Notes: a model not told the origin generated them from the sequence alone. Counted from the stretch's first letter, positions 12,810-23,241 are shown. The stretch is DNA of 64,000 bases from Rhynchopus sp. YZ270_cl-10 (GCA_964035575.1 OZ037861.1:1-64000); one strand, 5' to 3'. Program-made: numbers and translations.

Positions 12810-13235
12810 TAGCTATTTCCCTCCCTCCCGCCAGAGCCCGAGGGATCCCTTGAGGGAGGTCAGGGCAGCCCGAGGGCCGAAGGCCCGAGGGCGCCCTGAC
12901 CTCCCGAAAGGGAATCCCGAGGGCCAAGGGAGGGAGGGATGTAGCTTTGTGACCCGAAGAGGTCGTTTTCTGCAAACAAGCGCTTTTGTGGTGTTTTGTG
13001 TACAAACACGTACGTTTTTCGGCCCACGTGGGTACCATCGTTTGTGGCCCACGGACGCCCAAAAGCATGCGAATACGCTTTTCGAGTCGCAGAAACCAGG
13101 TTGTGGGCCGTTCTAAAAAGTTTTTGGCCGGTTTCAGTCACCAAAACGCACATTCTCTCGCGGGAATTTTTGGTGCTCTCAAGGGAATCCTCTTAGCTCT
13201 CAAGGGAATCCCTTGAGACCTCTGGAGGGTTACAA
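12810..13235. mobile_element. 426-bp GC-rich palindromic insertion in copy B
   Basis: Present only in copy B: copies A and C read straight through from AATAGGC to ACATCATTTC, giving an empty site. The insert starts TAGCTATTTCCCTCCCTCC. It contains a long imperfect hairpin (~12820-12945, arms near CCTTGAGGGAGGTCAGGGC and GCCCTGACCTCCCGAAAGGG) and, near its right end, a palindrome with arms CTCAAGGG and CCCTTGAG around a 3-nt loop. The ends share only a short inverted GGAGGG. It has no coding capacity and no clear target duplication. A non-autonomous element of unknown class is my inference. Confidence 0.6.
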
Positions 13236-13349
13236 ACATCATTTCTGCATTTGCTGAATGATACTAATCTTTTCAACATTAATTCGCGGCGGAGCCAAAT
13301 ACCTCACAACCACACCATCCTGCCACATTTTAGCGAGCTTTCTTCTAGT

Positions 13350-13674
13350 GCGGGTTTACGGGTTTGCGGGTTTGCGGGTTTGCGGGTTTGCGGGTTTGCG
13401 GGTTTGCGGGTTTGCGGGTTTGCGGGTTTGCGGGTTTGCGGGTTTGCGGGTTTGCGGGTTTGCGGGTTTGCGGGTTTGCGGGTTTGCGGGTTTGCGGGTT
13501 TGCGGGTTTGCGGGTTTGCGGGTTTGCGGGTTTGCGGGTTTGCGGGTTTGCGGGTTTGCGGGTTTGCGGGTTTGCGGGTTTGCGGGTTTGCGGGTTTGCG
13601 GGTTTGCGGGTTTGCGGGTTTGCGGGTTTGCGGGTTTGCGGGTTTGCGGGTTTGCGGGTTTGCGGGTTTGCGGG
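13350..13674. repeat. (GCGGGTTT)n array, ~40 units
   Basis: Octamer array closing copy B. One GCGGGTTTAC unit at the left edge, otherwise homogeneous. It ends in unique sequence (GGGTTACACTATATATATTACC). Confidence 0.96.
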
Positions 13675-13738
13675 TTACACTATATATATTACCGGGTTTC
13701 AGGTCAGTGGGAGCATAATCAGACCCGCAAATTGCGGG

Positions 13739-14015
13739 TCGTGCGGGTCGTGTGGGTCGTGCGGGTCGTGCGGGTCGTGCGGGTCGTGCGGGTAGTGCGG
13801 GTCGTGCGGGTCGTGCGGGTCGTGCGGGTCGTGCGGGTCGTGCGGGTCGTGCGGGTAGTGCGGGTCGTGCGGGTCGTGCGGGTCGTGCGGGTCGTGCGGG
13901 TCGTGCGGGTCGTGCGGGTCGTGCGGGTCGTGCGGGTCGTGCGGGTCGTGCGGGTCGTGCGGGTCGTGCGGGTCGTGCGGGTCGTGCGGGTCGTGCGGGT
14001 CGTGCGGGTCGTGCA
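13739..14015. repeat. (GTGCGGGTC)n 9-bp array
   Basis: About 30 tandem copies of a nonamer with a few GTGTGGGTC and GTGCGGGTA variants. It lies 65 bp after the octamer array and shares the GCGGGT core, so the two may have a common origin. Confidence 0.95.
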
Positions 14016-14041
14016 GGCTTATGAGCTAAGTGTCAAAGTGT

Positions 14042-14412
14042 AAAAATCCCTGTATTTTCAATGGAGGGATTTTTGGTCGGGATCTTGGCTTTTATGGACA
14101 GAACCAAATTTATGGACAGATTTGTCAACATTTCTGTACATCAATCCCAAAATGGCCAATAATAATTTTTTTAATGGGGTACTGTACTACGTAACTGTAG
14201 TGGCTTCATCGGAGCAATTGCGTCGAAGGATGGTGGTCGTAGGCACACAAATACGTAGTTGACATTTTGTTATTCCGCAAACCCACAAACCTGCAAACCT
14301 TTAGTTTAGTTTCTTGGACTAGTGAGGTCTGTGGCATCCTTACAGGGCTAGGTACAGGGAATGGGTTTCCACATACACAAGGAATTACTGTGTAAACTTG
14401 GGGTTCCCCAAA
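14042..14412 (+). repeat. Dispersed hairpin element, copy 1
   Basis: Member of a ~300-bp dispersed family. It starts with an imperfect copy of the hairpin AAAATCCCTGTATT/AATACAGGGATTTT, followed by TTATGGACAGA repeats, then CTTCATCGGAGCAATTGCGT and GGAATTACTGTGTAAACTTG. A reverse run of the octamer (CCGCAAACCCACAAACC) sits inside at ~14276. Other copies lie at 16697, 17508, 33332 and 35038, with fragments at 17225, 17400 and 21364. Confidence 0.8.
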
Positions 14413-14776
14413 AAACGCTAGGCATGTCTGATACACTACTGCATCTCAATAAATATTATGTACTAAGGACAGACATGCAGTCAGAATTCCTCACCTACCG
14501 TATATTTGCATATTGTAGTGTGTATTGGTCAGTAGAAGCTGATGTTAGAGTGTGGGTGTTGGCAAAAGAATATGGAAGGAAGGAATGAATAGATTTTAGA
14601 GAAATGGTAAAAGCAAAAATACGGGTACATTGGGTTTACTTGAACTTCCTTTTTTTGTTTTTGTTGTTTTCATATCTCTGTATTTGAAGAAAACATTGAC
14701 ATGACAGGCTAGATGTGTCTTGTCGTCCCTCCCCAGTCTCAGTTTTTGTATTTCCTCCCTATGGCTTTAAAAAACC

Positions 14777-15136
14777 CTAGTTTCTTGACTTCATGGAAGA
14801 TGACAGCCAGTCAAGTCCTTCATACAAACCTTCACCAGTTGTAGCGCAACTTCCCTGGATGTACCACTCCCGGAGCCTTAGAGCATGCAGCCCACGTTTG
14901 TCAGTCATTTCAGCTGGGGTCATCGCCTTTGGAAGATCCTGTTTGTTTGCGAGCACAAGAAGTGTTGCATCACGGAGGGCATCATCTGTTGCCAGCTCGT
15001 GAAGCTCATCACGCACAAGAGAAATTCTGTCCCTGTCGTTGCTGTCAACAACAAAGATGATGCCGTCAGTCCCCTCAAAGTAGTGGCGCCACAGTGGCCT
15101 CAGTTTGTCCTGGCCACCAACGTCCCACATGGTAAA
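14777..15136 (-). pseudogene. ARF-family small GTPase, 5'-truncated copy
   Basis: Encodes the last ~118 residues of an ADP-ribosylation factor, the Ras-like GTPase that recruits vesicle coats at the Golgi. Visible motifs are the switch II segment [17 protein letters not shown], the guanine-specificity motif NKQDLP and the C-terminal SCA motif. The P-loop, switch I and myristoylated N-terminus are missing because homology to the second copy (18179-18725) ends at ~15138. Without a P-loop it cannot be a working GTPase, although the remaining frame is open. It differs from copy 2 at about six residues (for example TDKRGLHAL versus TDKLGLHSL). An unseen upstream exon supplying the N-terminus is possible but I find none in the adjoining sequence. 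Confidence 0.85.
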
Positions 15137-15138
15137 CT

Positions 15139-15398
15139 TGAATGTCTGTGTTGATATTGTGTTCGTTGCACTGTGTGAATGCTGGGGCTGGAACGGAGTG
15201 GGGTGGGTTTGGGCTCAGTGTATAGCAAACGCGGCTAACCCGGTTTTGCACGATGAAGAGTGTGTAATCTGCGTAAACTGTGTTTTCTTCAAACTCATTC
15301 CTTAGTTGGACAGTCAGTGAGTTTGTAGGAGTGCCATCACCATAGAACCCGTAAACCCCGTTTGCGGAACATGTAGTTTGGAACATATATTAGCAATA
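15139..15398. other. Spacer entering the TATACTGTG repeat region
   Basis: Unique sequence at the breakpoint of the ARF fragment, then one copy of the conserved cassette (GTTTGTAGGAGTGCC..., GGAACATATATTAGCAATAT) that also borders the 9-bp arrays downstream. No gene seen. Confidence 0.6.
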
Positions 15399-16690
15399 TT
15401 TTGTATACAGTATATACAGTGTATACTGTGTACACTGTGTATACTGTGTATACTGTGTATACTGTGTATACTGTGTATACTGTGTATACTGTGTATACTG
15501 TGTGTACTGTGTACAGTGTGTAAACTGTGTACACTGTGTACACTGTGTATACTGTGTATACTGTGTATACTGTGTACACCTGCAACCCCTGCCTTTTATG
15601 GTTGGTCACTGGCTTTGTAGGAGTGCCGTCACCATAGGAATAAAAATCTTAACATATATTAGCAATATTTTGTCCTGTGTATACTGTGTGTACTGTGTAC
15701 AGTGTGTAAACTGTGTACACTGTGTACACTGTGTATACTGTGTATACTGTGTATACTGTGTATACTGTGTACACCTGCAACCCCTGCCTTTTATGGTTGG
15801 TCACTGGCTTTGTAGGAGTGCCGTCACCATAGGAATAAAAATCTTAACATATATTAGCAATATTTTGTCCTATGTATACTGTGTGTACTGTGTACACTGC
15901 GTATAGTGTGTACACTGTGTACACTGTGTACACTGTGTACACTGTGTATACTGTGTATACTGTGTACACCTGCAACCCCTGCCTTTTATGGTTGGTCACT
16001 GGCTTTGTAGGAGTGCCGTCACCATAGGAATAAAAATCTTAACATATATTAGCAATATTTTGTCCTATGTATACTGTGTGTACTGTGTACACTGCGTATA
16101 GTGTGTACACTGTGTACACTGTGTACACTGTGTACACTGTGTATACTGTGTATACTGTGTACACCTGCAACCCCTGCCTTTTATGGTTGGTCACTGGCTT
16201 TGTAGGAGTGCCGTCACCATAGGAATAAAAATCTTAACATATATTAGCAATATTTTGTCCTGTGTATACTGTGTGTACTGTATACAGTGCGTATAGTGTG
16301 TACACTGTGTACACTGTGTACACGGTATATACTGTGTATACTGTGTACACCTGCAACCCCTGCCTTTTATGGTTGGTCACTGGCTTTGTAGGAGTGCCGT
16401 CACCATAGGAATAAAAATCTTAACATATATTAGCAATATTTTGTCCTGTGTGATCTGTGTGTACTGTGTACAGTGTGTAAACTGTGTACACTGTGTACAC
16501 GGTAAAAACTGTGTATACTGTGTACACCTGCAACCCCTGCCTTTTATGGTTGGTCACTGGCTTTGTAGGAGTGCCGTCACCATAGGAATAAAAATCTTAA
16601 CTGTAATAACATATATTAGCAATATTTTGTTATGTGTATACTGTGTGTACTGTATATACACTATGTAGTGCTCTGTGTACACTGTGTGGA
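15399..16690 (+). repeat. Composite TATACTGTG repeats with a ~90-bp cassette, six or more units
   Basis: Runs of 9-bp units (TATACTGTG, TACACTGTG and variants) alternate with a conserved cassette: CCTGCAACCCCTGCCTTTTA, TGGTTGGTCACTGGCTTTGT, AGGAGTGCCGTCACCATAGG, then ACATATATTAGCAATATTTT. The higher-order unit is ~175-195 bp, repeating from ~15575 to 16690. The cassette is more constant than the nonamer run. Related copies lie at 18860-19210 and, reversed, at 24298-24590. Confidence 0.9.
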
Positions 16691-16696
16691 GCAAAG

Positions 16697-16990
16697 CCTA
16701 AAATCCCTGTATTTTCAATACAGGGATTTTTGGCCAGGATCCTGGCTTTTATGGACAGAACGTATTTAATTTATGGACAGATTTGTCGACATTTCTGTCC
16801 ATAATTCCCAAAATGGCCAAAAATATTTTTTCAAATGACTTACTGTAGTGACTTCATCGGAGCAATTGCGTCGAAGTATGGTGGTCGTGGGCCCAAAAAT
16901 ACGTAGTAGACATCAATTTTCTTGGCCTACTGAAGTCTGTGGGTACCCTTGCACGGTCATACACAGGGAATTACTGTGTAAACCTACACA
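16697..16990 (+). repeat. Dispersed hairpin element, copy 2
   Basis: Most regular copy. It has a perfect hairpin (arms AAAATCCCTGTATT and AATACAGGGATTTT, loop TTC), TTTATGGACAGA paired with TCTGTCCATAA, then the CTTCATCGGAGCAATTGCGT segment and GGAATTACTGTGTAAACC. The plus strand past the second hairpin is open and reads SSEQLRRSMVVVG. Confidence 0.85.
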
Positions 16991-17507
16991 AAAACTGTTG
17001 GAAGAGACCTCGCCGGTAGCCGGGAACCCTCCCTGGGCATGAAACTTCTATCTAAAGTCCACACCCATGTGGCGGCCGCTTTGGCATGCGTCTGTAAGGA
17101 CAGACTTGACTGATTATTTCTGTATTAGCACACGATTGCCTCCCTGAAGGCTACGTAGCTACCTGAGTACAAAAAAAAAAAAAAAAAAAAACTGACAAAC
17201 CAGAGATTACCTGCAAACATCAATACACACACTGCAATGGGTTCAACGGAGAAATTGCGTCGAAATATGGTGGTCATGGGCCTACTGACTACTCAGGTGC
17301 TGTACGTGGCCTTATGGAGCCACATACAGCAAAATACCATAGAAACTGCATAAAATATCATCAACTGTACATTGCCAGTAGGAACACTGTATTGGAAGCA
17401 GTGGGGAAATTGCGTCGAAATATGGTGGTCGCGGCTTTAATGGAACGTAGTACACATTTAGTCATGTTTACCGCTCAGGTACGTGTGAGGGCCTTATGCA
17501 GCCAAAA
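16991..17507. other. Spacer with fragments of the hairpin element
   Basis: Contains a ~55-bp segment (17048-17107, AAGTCCACACCCATG...TGTAAGGACAG) that recurs at 25872-25925, a poly-A run at 17169-17191, and two partial hairpin-element copies (17225-17290 and 17400-17470) carrying AAATTGCGTCGAAATATGG. No gene seen. Confidence 0.65.
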
Positions 17508-18538
17508 ATCCCTGTATTTTCAATACAGGGATTTTTGGCCAAGATCCTGGCTTTTATGGACAGAACGTAATTTATGGACAGATTTGTCAACATTTCTGTC
17601 CATAAATCCCAAAATGGCCAAAAATATTTTTTCAAATGACTTACTGTAGTGGCTTCATCGGAGCAATTGCGTCGAAGTATGGTGGTCGTAGGCCCAAAAA
17701 TACATAGTAGACATCAATTTACTTGGCCTACTGAGGTCTGTGGGTACCCTTGCACGGTCATACACAGGGAATTACTGTGTAAACTCATAGTACGTGGGGT
17801 TCCCCCAGAACCCTTGTGCACCAGTCCAACATGTGTGATACACTACTGTGTCTCAGTCTGTATTAAGCAGTGCGGTCAGAATTCCTCACCTTGTATTTGC
17901 ATGTTGTAGTATGATGTTGGAAAGTAGAAGCTGATGTTAGAGTGTGGGTGTTGGGCAAAAGAATATGGAAGGAAGGAATGAATAGATTTTAGACAAGTGA
18001 TAAAGCAAAAATACGGGTGCATTGGGTTTGATTGAACTTTCCTTTTTTGTTTTTGTTGGAGCATTTGTTTTCATATCTCTGTATTTGAAGAAAACATTGA
18101 CATGACAGGCTAGATGTGTCTTGTCGTCCCTCCCCAGTCTCAGTTTTTGTATTTCCTCCCTATGACTTTTAAAAAACCCTAGTTTCTTGACTTCATGGAG
18201 GATGACAGCCAGTCAAGTCCTTCATACAAACCTTCACCAGTTGCAGCGCAACTTCCCTGGATGTACCACTCCCGGAGCCTTAGAGAGTGCAGCCCAAGTT
18301 TGTCAGTCATTTCAGCTGGGGTCATCGCCTTTGGAAGATCCTGTTTGTTTGCGAGCACAAGAAGTGTTGCATCATGGAGGGCATCATCTGTTGCCAGCTT
18401 GTGCAGCTCATCACGTGCAAGAGAAATTCTGTCCCTGTCGTTGCTGTCAACAACAAAGATGATGCCGTCAGTCCCCTCAAAGTAGTGGCGCACACAGTGG
18501 CCTCAGCTTGTCCTGGCCACCAACGTCCCACATGGTGA
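17508..18538. repeat. Segmental duplication, copy 2, with hairpin element copy 3
   Basis: 17508-17815 is a full hairpin element with a perfect 14-bp stem. The following ~300 bp and the ARF 3' part match 14413-15138. This copy continues into the complete ARF 5' half, so copy 1 is the truncated derivative. Confidence 0.85.
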
Positions 18539-18725
18539 ACTTGAGGTTCTTGTACTCCACTGTCTCCACATTGAACCCGATCGTCGGTATGGATGTGATC
18601 AAATCCCCTAACTTCAGCTTGTACAGCACAGTGGTTTTGCCAGAAGCATCGAGCCCCACCATCAGCATTTTCACATTCTTCTTCCCTGCAAAGAGGGCTG
18701 TCAGTGCAGAGGTAATGTTACCCAT
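18179..18725 (-). pseudogene. ARF-family small GTPase, full length with one frameshift
   Basis: Complete ARF architecture of ~180 codons, matching the family's usual 180-181. Start is MGNITSAL with Gly2 for myristoylation, P-loop GLDASGKTT, switch I region [14 protein letters not shown], switch [14 protein letters not shown], then NKQDLP and SCA. ARF-GTP recruits COPI and adaptor coats in membrane traffic. The frame breaks inside the codons after KLRPL: the plus strand here has one more base than copy 1 (GTGGCGCACACAGTGG versus GTGGCGCCACAGTGG, ~18485-18500). A likely trans-splice AG lies at 18757-18758, 31 nt before the ATG. It is a recent pseudogene or a sequencing error in a functional gene; the single lesion and the intact motifs make either possible. 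Confidence 0.85.
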
Positions 18726-18859
18726 GGTGAAAATATATGTGTCACTTTTGTGTTACTGTAGTAATATCTTGGTGGAGTGGGTGGAGTGAGTGGAGGGGGT
18801 TGGTATGGGCTCAGTTCAGTGAGGTTGGAAAGTTTGTCCTCATCATAGAACATATAGGC

Positions 18860-19210
18860 TATGACCATCACTGTGTATACTGTGTATAGTGTGTATAGTG
18901 TGTATAGTGTGTATAGTGTGTATAGTGTGTATAGTGTGTATAGTGTGTATAGTGTGTATAGTGTGTATAGTGTGTATAGTGTGTATAGTGTGTATAGTGT
19001 GTATAGTGTGTATAGTGTGTATAGTGTGTATAGTGTGTATAGTGTGTATAGTGTGTATAGTGTGTATAGTGTGTATAGTGTGTATAGTGTGTATAGTGTG
19101 TATAGTGTGTATAGTGTGTACACTGTGTAAACCTGCAACTCATGCCTCTTATGGTTGGTCAGTGAGTTTGTAGGAGTGCCGTCATCATAGAACATGTAGT
19201 TTGGAACATA
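18860..19210. repeat. (TATAGTGTG)n 9-bp array with cassette
   Basis: About 27 near-perfect nonamers (18869-19118), followed by the cassette seen at 15.4-16.7 kb (GTTTGTAGGAGTGCCGTCAT, GTAGTTTGGAACATATAGG). Confidence 0.93.
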
Positions 19211-19946
19211 TAGGCCATGATTAGTACTGTGTTTTCTGTGTATACAAGTATATACAGTGTATGGTGTGAAAACAGTGTATACTGTGTATACACAGTATAC
19301 ACTGTGTTCAGTGCCATCATAGAAAGTGTTGTTTCCAACATATAGACCACCGAAAATATTCTATAATAACCGTGTCGGTTTTCTTGTCTTTTCTGCATGT
19401 TATATATTATGCGCAAAGGTTTGTATAGAGAAGGTAGCAGAGGGTATTCTTAATGCTATGGAGGCTTGGAAAGAGGTAGATTAGTTTCTGTTATTGTTAG
19501 TATGTGTTGGACAGAGGTATTATTGTTTTCTGTGTAGTGTGTGTGTTGGGTTGGGGTTTATGGGTGTTTCAATCATAACAGGGAAATAGTATGTTTCTTT
19601 TTTATTTTTTCTCTTTTTGGTTTTGTTTTTTGCTTTTGTTTCTGCTTTGGTGTTTTTTTGTTTGCTGTCTTATTTTCTTTTGTATTTCATGTCTCCTTTT
19701 ATTATTTTGGCTTTATTTTCTTTGTGTTAAAAATATATTTGCTTTTTTGTTTGTATCATTTGTAATTTTTGTCGCATACGAATATACAGTACAATCAAAT
19801 AAAAAAAATCCACACTACAGGCAAGTTCTCGCAATAACCCTATCCCCGACACCCCGAAAGTTTGTATTTATTTTTTTATTTTCTCTTGATTTTTCTTTTG
19901 CATTTTTTATTTTAAATTTTTTGTGTTCATTTGTCGTTTTTTATGA
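19211..19946. other. T-rich spacer downstream of actin
   Basis: 19211-19340 carries degenerate TATACAGTGT runs. 19580-19940 is strongly T-rich on the plus strand. On the minus strand this is 3'-flanking sequence of actin. No coding sequence or RNA gene recognised. Confidence 0.5.
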
Positions 19947-21123
19947 CTAGAAGCACTTCTTATGAACAATCCCTGGGCCACTCTCATCATACTCCTCCTT
20001 CTTGACCCACATGGACGCAAAGGTGGAAAGGGAAGAGAGAATAGACCCTCCAATCCACACAGAGTACTTTCTCTCCGGTGGGGCAACAACCTTGATCTTC
20101 ATGCTGTTTGGTGCCAGGTTTGTGACTTCCTTGGAAAGACGGTCTGCAAGCCCCTCGTACATGGTAGTTCCTCCTGAGAGAACAATGTTGGCGTACAAGT
20201 CCTTACGCACATCGATGTCACACTTCATGATGGAGTTGTACACCGTCTCATGGATGCCATTTGCCTCAAGCCCAATGAACTGTGGCTTGAAGAGTGCCTC
20301 AGGGCAACGGAATCTCTCCGAGCCCACTGTGATCACCTGTCCATCGGGAAGCTCGTAGTCCTTTTCCAACGACGATGATGATGAGGCCAGGGACATCTCC
20401 TCGTCAAAGTCCTGGTGGTGGGTTTTTGGGTTTTCTTTTTCCTGTACAAAATATGCATACCAAGGCAACGTAGGCGAGCTTTTCTTTCACATCACGTACA
20501 ATCTCGCGCTCTGCAGAGGTGACAAAGCTGTTACCACGTTCTGTCAGAAGCTTAATCATCCAGTCTGTCATGTCTCTTCCAGCCATGTCAATACGAAGCA
20601 CGGCGTGTGGCAGAGAGTACCCCTCGTAGATAGGAACTGTGTGGGTCACACCATCTCCTGAGTCAAGAACAATTCCTGTTGTGCGTCCAGATGAGTACAG
20701 GGACAGCACCGCCTGGATCCCAACGTACATTGCAGGGCTGTTGAACGTCTCAAACATGATCTGTGTCATCTTTTCACGGTTGGCCTTTGGGTTCATGGGC
20801 GCTTCTGTGAGAAGCACAGGGTGATCCTCAGGTGCAACACGGAGCTCGTTGAAGAAGGTGTGGTGCCAGATCTTTTCCATGTCATCCCAGTTTGTGATGA
20901 TACCATGCTCAATCGGATACTTGATCAGCAGAATACCACGCTTGGACTGTGCGTCGTCACCAATATAGGCTTCCTTCTTTGCCGTTCCCATCATTGCTGC
21001 AGCAGTCTTTGGCCTTCCAACAATGGACGGAAACACGGACCTCGGGGCATCGTCTCCTGCGAAACCTGCCTTCACCATCCCAGACCCATTGTCACAGACG
21101 ATTGCTTGCTGGTCATCATCCAT
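19947..21123 (-). CDS. Actin (two exons, 375 aa)
   Basis: Cytoskeletal ATPase that polymerises into filaments. Exon 1 is 20461-21123 (221 codons) and exon 2 is 19947-20411 (154 codons plus stop), separated by a 49-bp phase-0 intron (20412-20460, GTATGC...ACCAG). The spliced length of 375 aa equals that of canonical actins. Recognisable segments are [20 protein letters not shown] (phosphate loop 1), the KYPIEHGI region with [28 protein letters not shown] (phosphate loop 2), [17 protein letters not shown], and the C-terminus IVHKKCF. It is somewhat divergent: the usual MGQKD-type stretch reads [15 protein letters not shown], and [18 protein letters not shown] is shifted from the common TAASSSALEKSYELPDGQ. 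The start gives the usual acidic N-terminus MDDDQQ. A predicted SL acceptor AG lies at 21160-21161, 36 nt upstream. A divergent paralogue is possible, but all core motifs are intact. Confidence 0.96.
20412..20460 (-). other. 49-bp spliceosomal intron of actin
   Basis: Donor GTATGCAT and acceptor ACCACCAG. Removal restores the actin sequence KLAYVAL|DFDEEM in phase 0. Confidence 0.93.
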
Positions 21124-22011
21124 GTTGAAGTTTGTATGTGTTTAAGGGTATGTGTTGTTCTGTGGTTTGAGTCTGTGGGTACTTGTGGTGGGGGGGTTTG
21201 GGGGGTGGTCCACGTGGGGTGGGTGGTTCACGGTCAGGGCCACAACCCACACACACTGCAGGGACCTCCAAACCCATCGAGAAACCAGAAAACCAAAGAG
21301 AAAACACGATGTGCACCAAAAAAAAGGCAAAACCCTGTCAAATTTTCCGAATGCAAAAATTGAGCTTTTATGGACAGAACTAAATTTATGGACAGAATAT
21401 CCGTAAAATCTGTCCATAAATTGCAACCCCCCTGTGTGTTGTCTTAGGTGTTCCTGTGCTTAGAGGTGTGGATACTTGCAAAATGAGAGGACTGGGGGGT
21501 CAGTGGAGGATTCTGAGGACATTGCCTCTGGGCATGCCTTTTGGGTTTGCGGTTAGCGGGTTGTGGGTTTGTGGAGTAACACCACTGGAGTTCCTAGAAC
21601 CTTTCCCTAGAAGCCTAGAAACCGAGAGATGTGTGTGCATACTGCCCTGCACATGAAGTTGTGGTTCTGGAGCTGTGGTGTGATGTGTTGTTGTTTCTTA
21701 GCTGGGGGAAGGCAAAACTATGTCTAAGCAGAGGGAGTGGGGGAGATGTCACTTTTTTCCTTTTTCCTTCATTTTTGTGAAACAGTGCAAACCCGCAAAC
21801 CCGCAAACCCACAAACCCGCAAAACCGCAAACCCGCAAACCCGAAAACCCAAGCTCTTTATTTTTTTTCTTTCTCTCTTTGTATCCTTCTTTATTTGCTT
21901 TTTTTCTTTTTTTATTTCCTTCTTTTTTTTCTTATTTTTTGTTTTATGTGAGTAGGTAGAGGGGTTCACATATGGGTGACTGGCCATCTTTGAAAAAGGC
22001 GTAGTTACATA
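21124..22011. other. Spacer with a hairpin-element fragment and reversed octamers
   Basis: 21364-21424 holds the TTATGGACAGA/TCTGTCCATAA part of the dispersed hairpin element. 21785-21846 holds about eight imperfect reverse octamers (AAACCCGC). The rest is G-rich then T-rich flank. No gene seen. Confidence 0.6.
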
Positions 22012-23241
22012 TTATTGGGAATAGTAGAATGGCACGGTGCTGTATGGATCATGTCGGTACACTGGCTGCTGTTGAGAAGTTGGCTTCATGTTGAACCCTA
22101 TGTGCTGACTGAGAAAACGAGGTAGGCTGTGCTTCTGAGCTGTGCTACTTGTGTTAGGTTTTATGTGCTGACTGTCGTGGCAGAGAATTCTATCAGAAGA
22201 GGCCAGGCCAATACGCGTAGGCTGGTCGGGCCCTGCTGTCCACACAAATGTTTTATCGTGTCTGGAGAGAAACCGCATGAGCAGAGAGTGGCTTGGGAAT
22301 AGAGAGTTTGTGAACACTTCAAATCCATTCAACTTCTTCAACAACTCCTTCTGGGACATGGGACCTTCAGAGAGCATTCCGAGCAGGGCCTTTTTAAGAT
22401 TTTCCTCATCTTCACGTTGGACCTTGCTTCTCGACTTGTCTATTTCGCGCACTGAAGAGAGCGGTGTTCCAAAGAGGCAGACACGTGCATCAGACTTTTT
22501 TATCTGTGGCGCAAGACAATTTTCAACAATATCCTCATCAGAATAGTGGAACAGAGAGAAGTCCCCAGGATGGGCCCTGAGAAATTCCTGCCAGGCACCA
22601 CCGTAGCATTTCCCCACAACGTTGTCGTAGAGTGGACTCTCCTTCGCTTTGTTGCTCAGCACAATAGACCCCAGAGAACCTCTGCACACATTCAGCCGTG
22701 GGTTTTCCAAAATAGCTCTGACCTCTTTAACAAGTTGCCTCTCTGCAGACCCTTGCTTCACATTGTCAATTGGCATGTGTTGAACCTTCACTGTGAATGT
22801 AGTTGGGTGGTATGCAATGTAGTGGCCAGAGTGTGATGCATCCTGAGATTGCACGAGGTTCCCAAGATCAACTTCAAAGCCCTCACGGCCTTCACAGGTA
22901 CATTTCAGGGTTGCATTCCATGCACTCCCAGGAAGCGGATCATGAGTTGTGATAAAGAGAGCGTCAAGGCCAAGCCCGCCCTTTTCTCCAGTGATGTTTA
23001 TGTCTTCATTAGCTGACACTGTGAGTGTTTCTTCTTTCCCTGGGAGCGGGAGGTTGCAACGTATGAGTTGTAAGCCATTCAGCAGAACTGATGCGTATCC
23101 TCGCTCCACTGGATTGGTGGGTCCTGCAATGTCAGTGATGTTAAAGCAACCGCTGGGTTCAAAGTCTGAGTCTGTGTTTCCTATGCTGCCTCCTGCTGTT
23201 GATGTGACAGAATACTGCCGAGCAGAATCTACTGAGCTCAT
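22012..23241 (-). CDS. Hypothetical protein with two possible winged-helix-like repeats (409 aa)
   Basis: Not recognised as a named family. Two segments look like diverged copies of one ~75-residue module: ~168-245 (RQLVKEVRAILENPRLNVCR...WQEFLRAHPGDFSLFHYSDED) and ~278-350 (NLKKALLGMLSEGPMSQKEL...LMRFLSRHDKTFVWTAGPDQ). Each has an opening helix, a middle helix, then FLxxHxxxF and a likely beta-wing, a pattern seen in LOTUS/winged-helix RNA-binding domains. That assignment is inference. Residues 1-165 are a separate segment with several Cys; the C-terminus (~355-409) is polar and ends YRHDPYSTVPFYYSQ. A probable SL acceptor (AATCACAG) lies 37 nt upstream of the ATG behind a pyrimidine-rich tract. 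It lies on the same strand just downstream of a CCCH-finger gene, consistent with a shared precursor transcript. Confidence 0.8.
   Translation of the reverse strand: MSSVDSARQYSVTSTAGGSIGNTDSDFEPSGCFNITDIAGPTNPVERGYASVLLNGLQLIRCNLPLPGKEETLTVSANEDINITGEKGGLGLDALFITTHDPLPGSAWNATLKCTCEGREGFEVDLGNLVQSQDASHSGHYIAYHPTTFTVKVQHMPIDNVKQGSAERQLVKEVRAILENPRLNVCRGSLGSIVLSNKAKESPLYDNVVGKCYGGAWQEFLRAHPGDFSLFHYSDEDIVENCLAPQIKKSDARVCLFGTPLSSVREIDKSRSKVQREDEENLKKALLGMLSEGPMSQKELLKKLNGFEVFTNSLFPSHSLLMRFLSRHDKTFVWTAGPDQPTRIGLASSDRILCHDSQHIKPNTSSTAQKHSLPRFLSQHIGFNMKPTSQQQPVYRHDPYSTVPFYYSQ

Larger units (their letters stand above)
9812..13349 (+). repeat. Composite dispersed repeat, copy B
   Basis: Same unit as copy A, with five subrepeats instead of four and a 426-bp insertion at 12810-13235. 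Without the insertion it is ~3.11 kb, one subrepeat longer than A. It differs from A and C at several shared positions (for example AACAGCTTAAC instead of AACAGGTTAAC), so A and C are the closer pair. Confidence 0.9.
14042..15138. repeat. Segmental duplication, copy 1 (hairpin element plus ARF fragment)
   Basis: Homologous in the same order to 17508-18538: hairpin element, a shared ~300-bp stretch (AGAATTCCTCACC..., GCTAGATGTGTCTTGTCGTC...), then the 3' part of an ARF gene. Homology stops abruptly at ~15138 within the ARF coding sequence. Confidence 0.85.
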
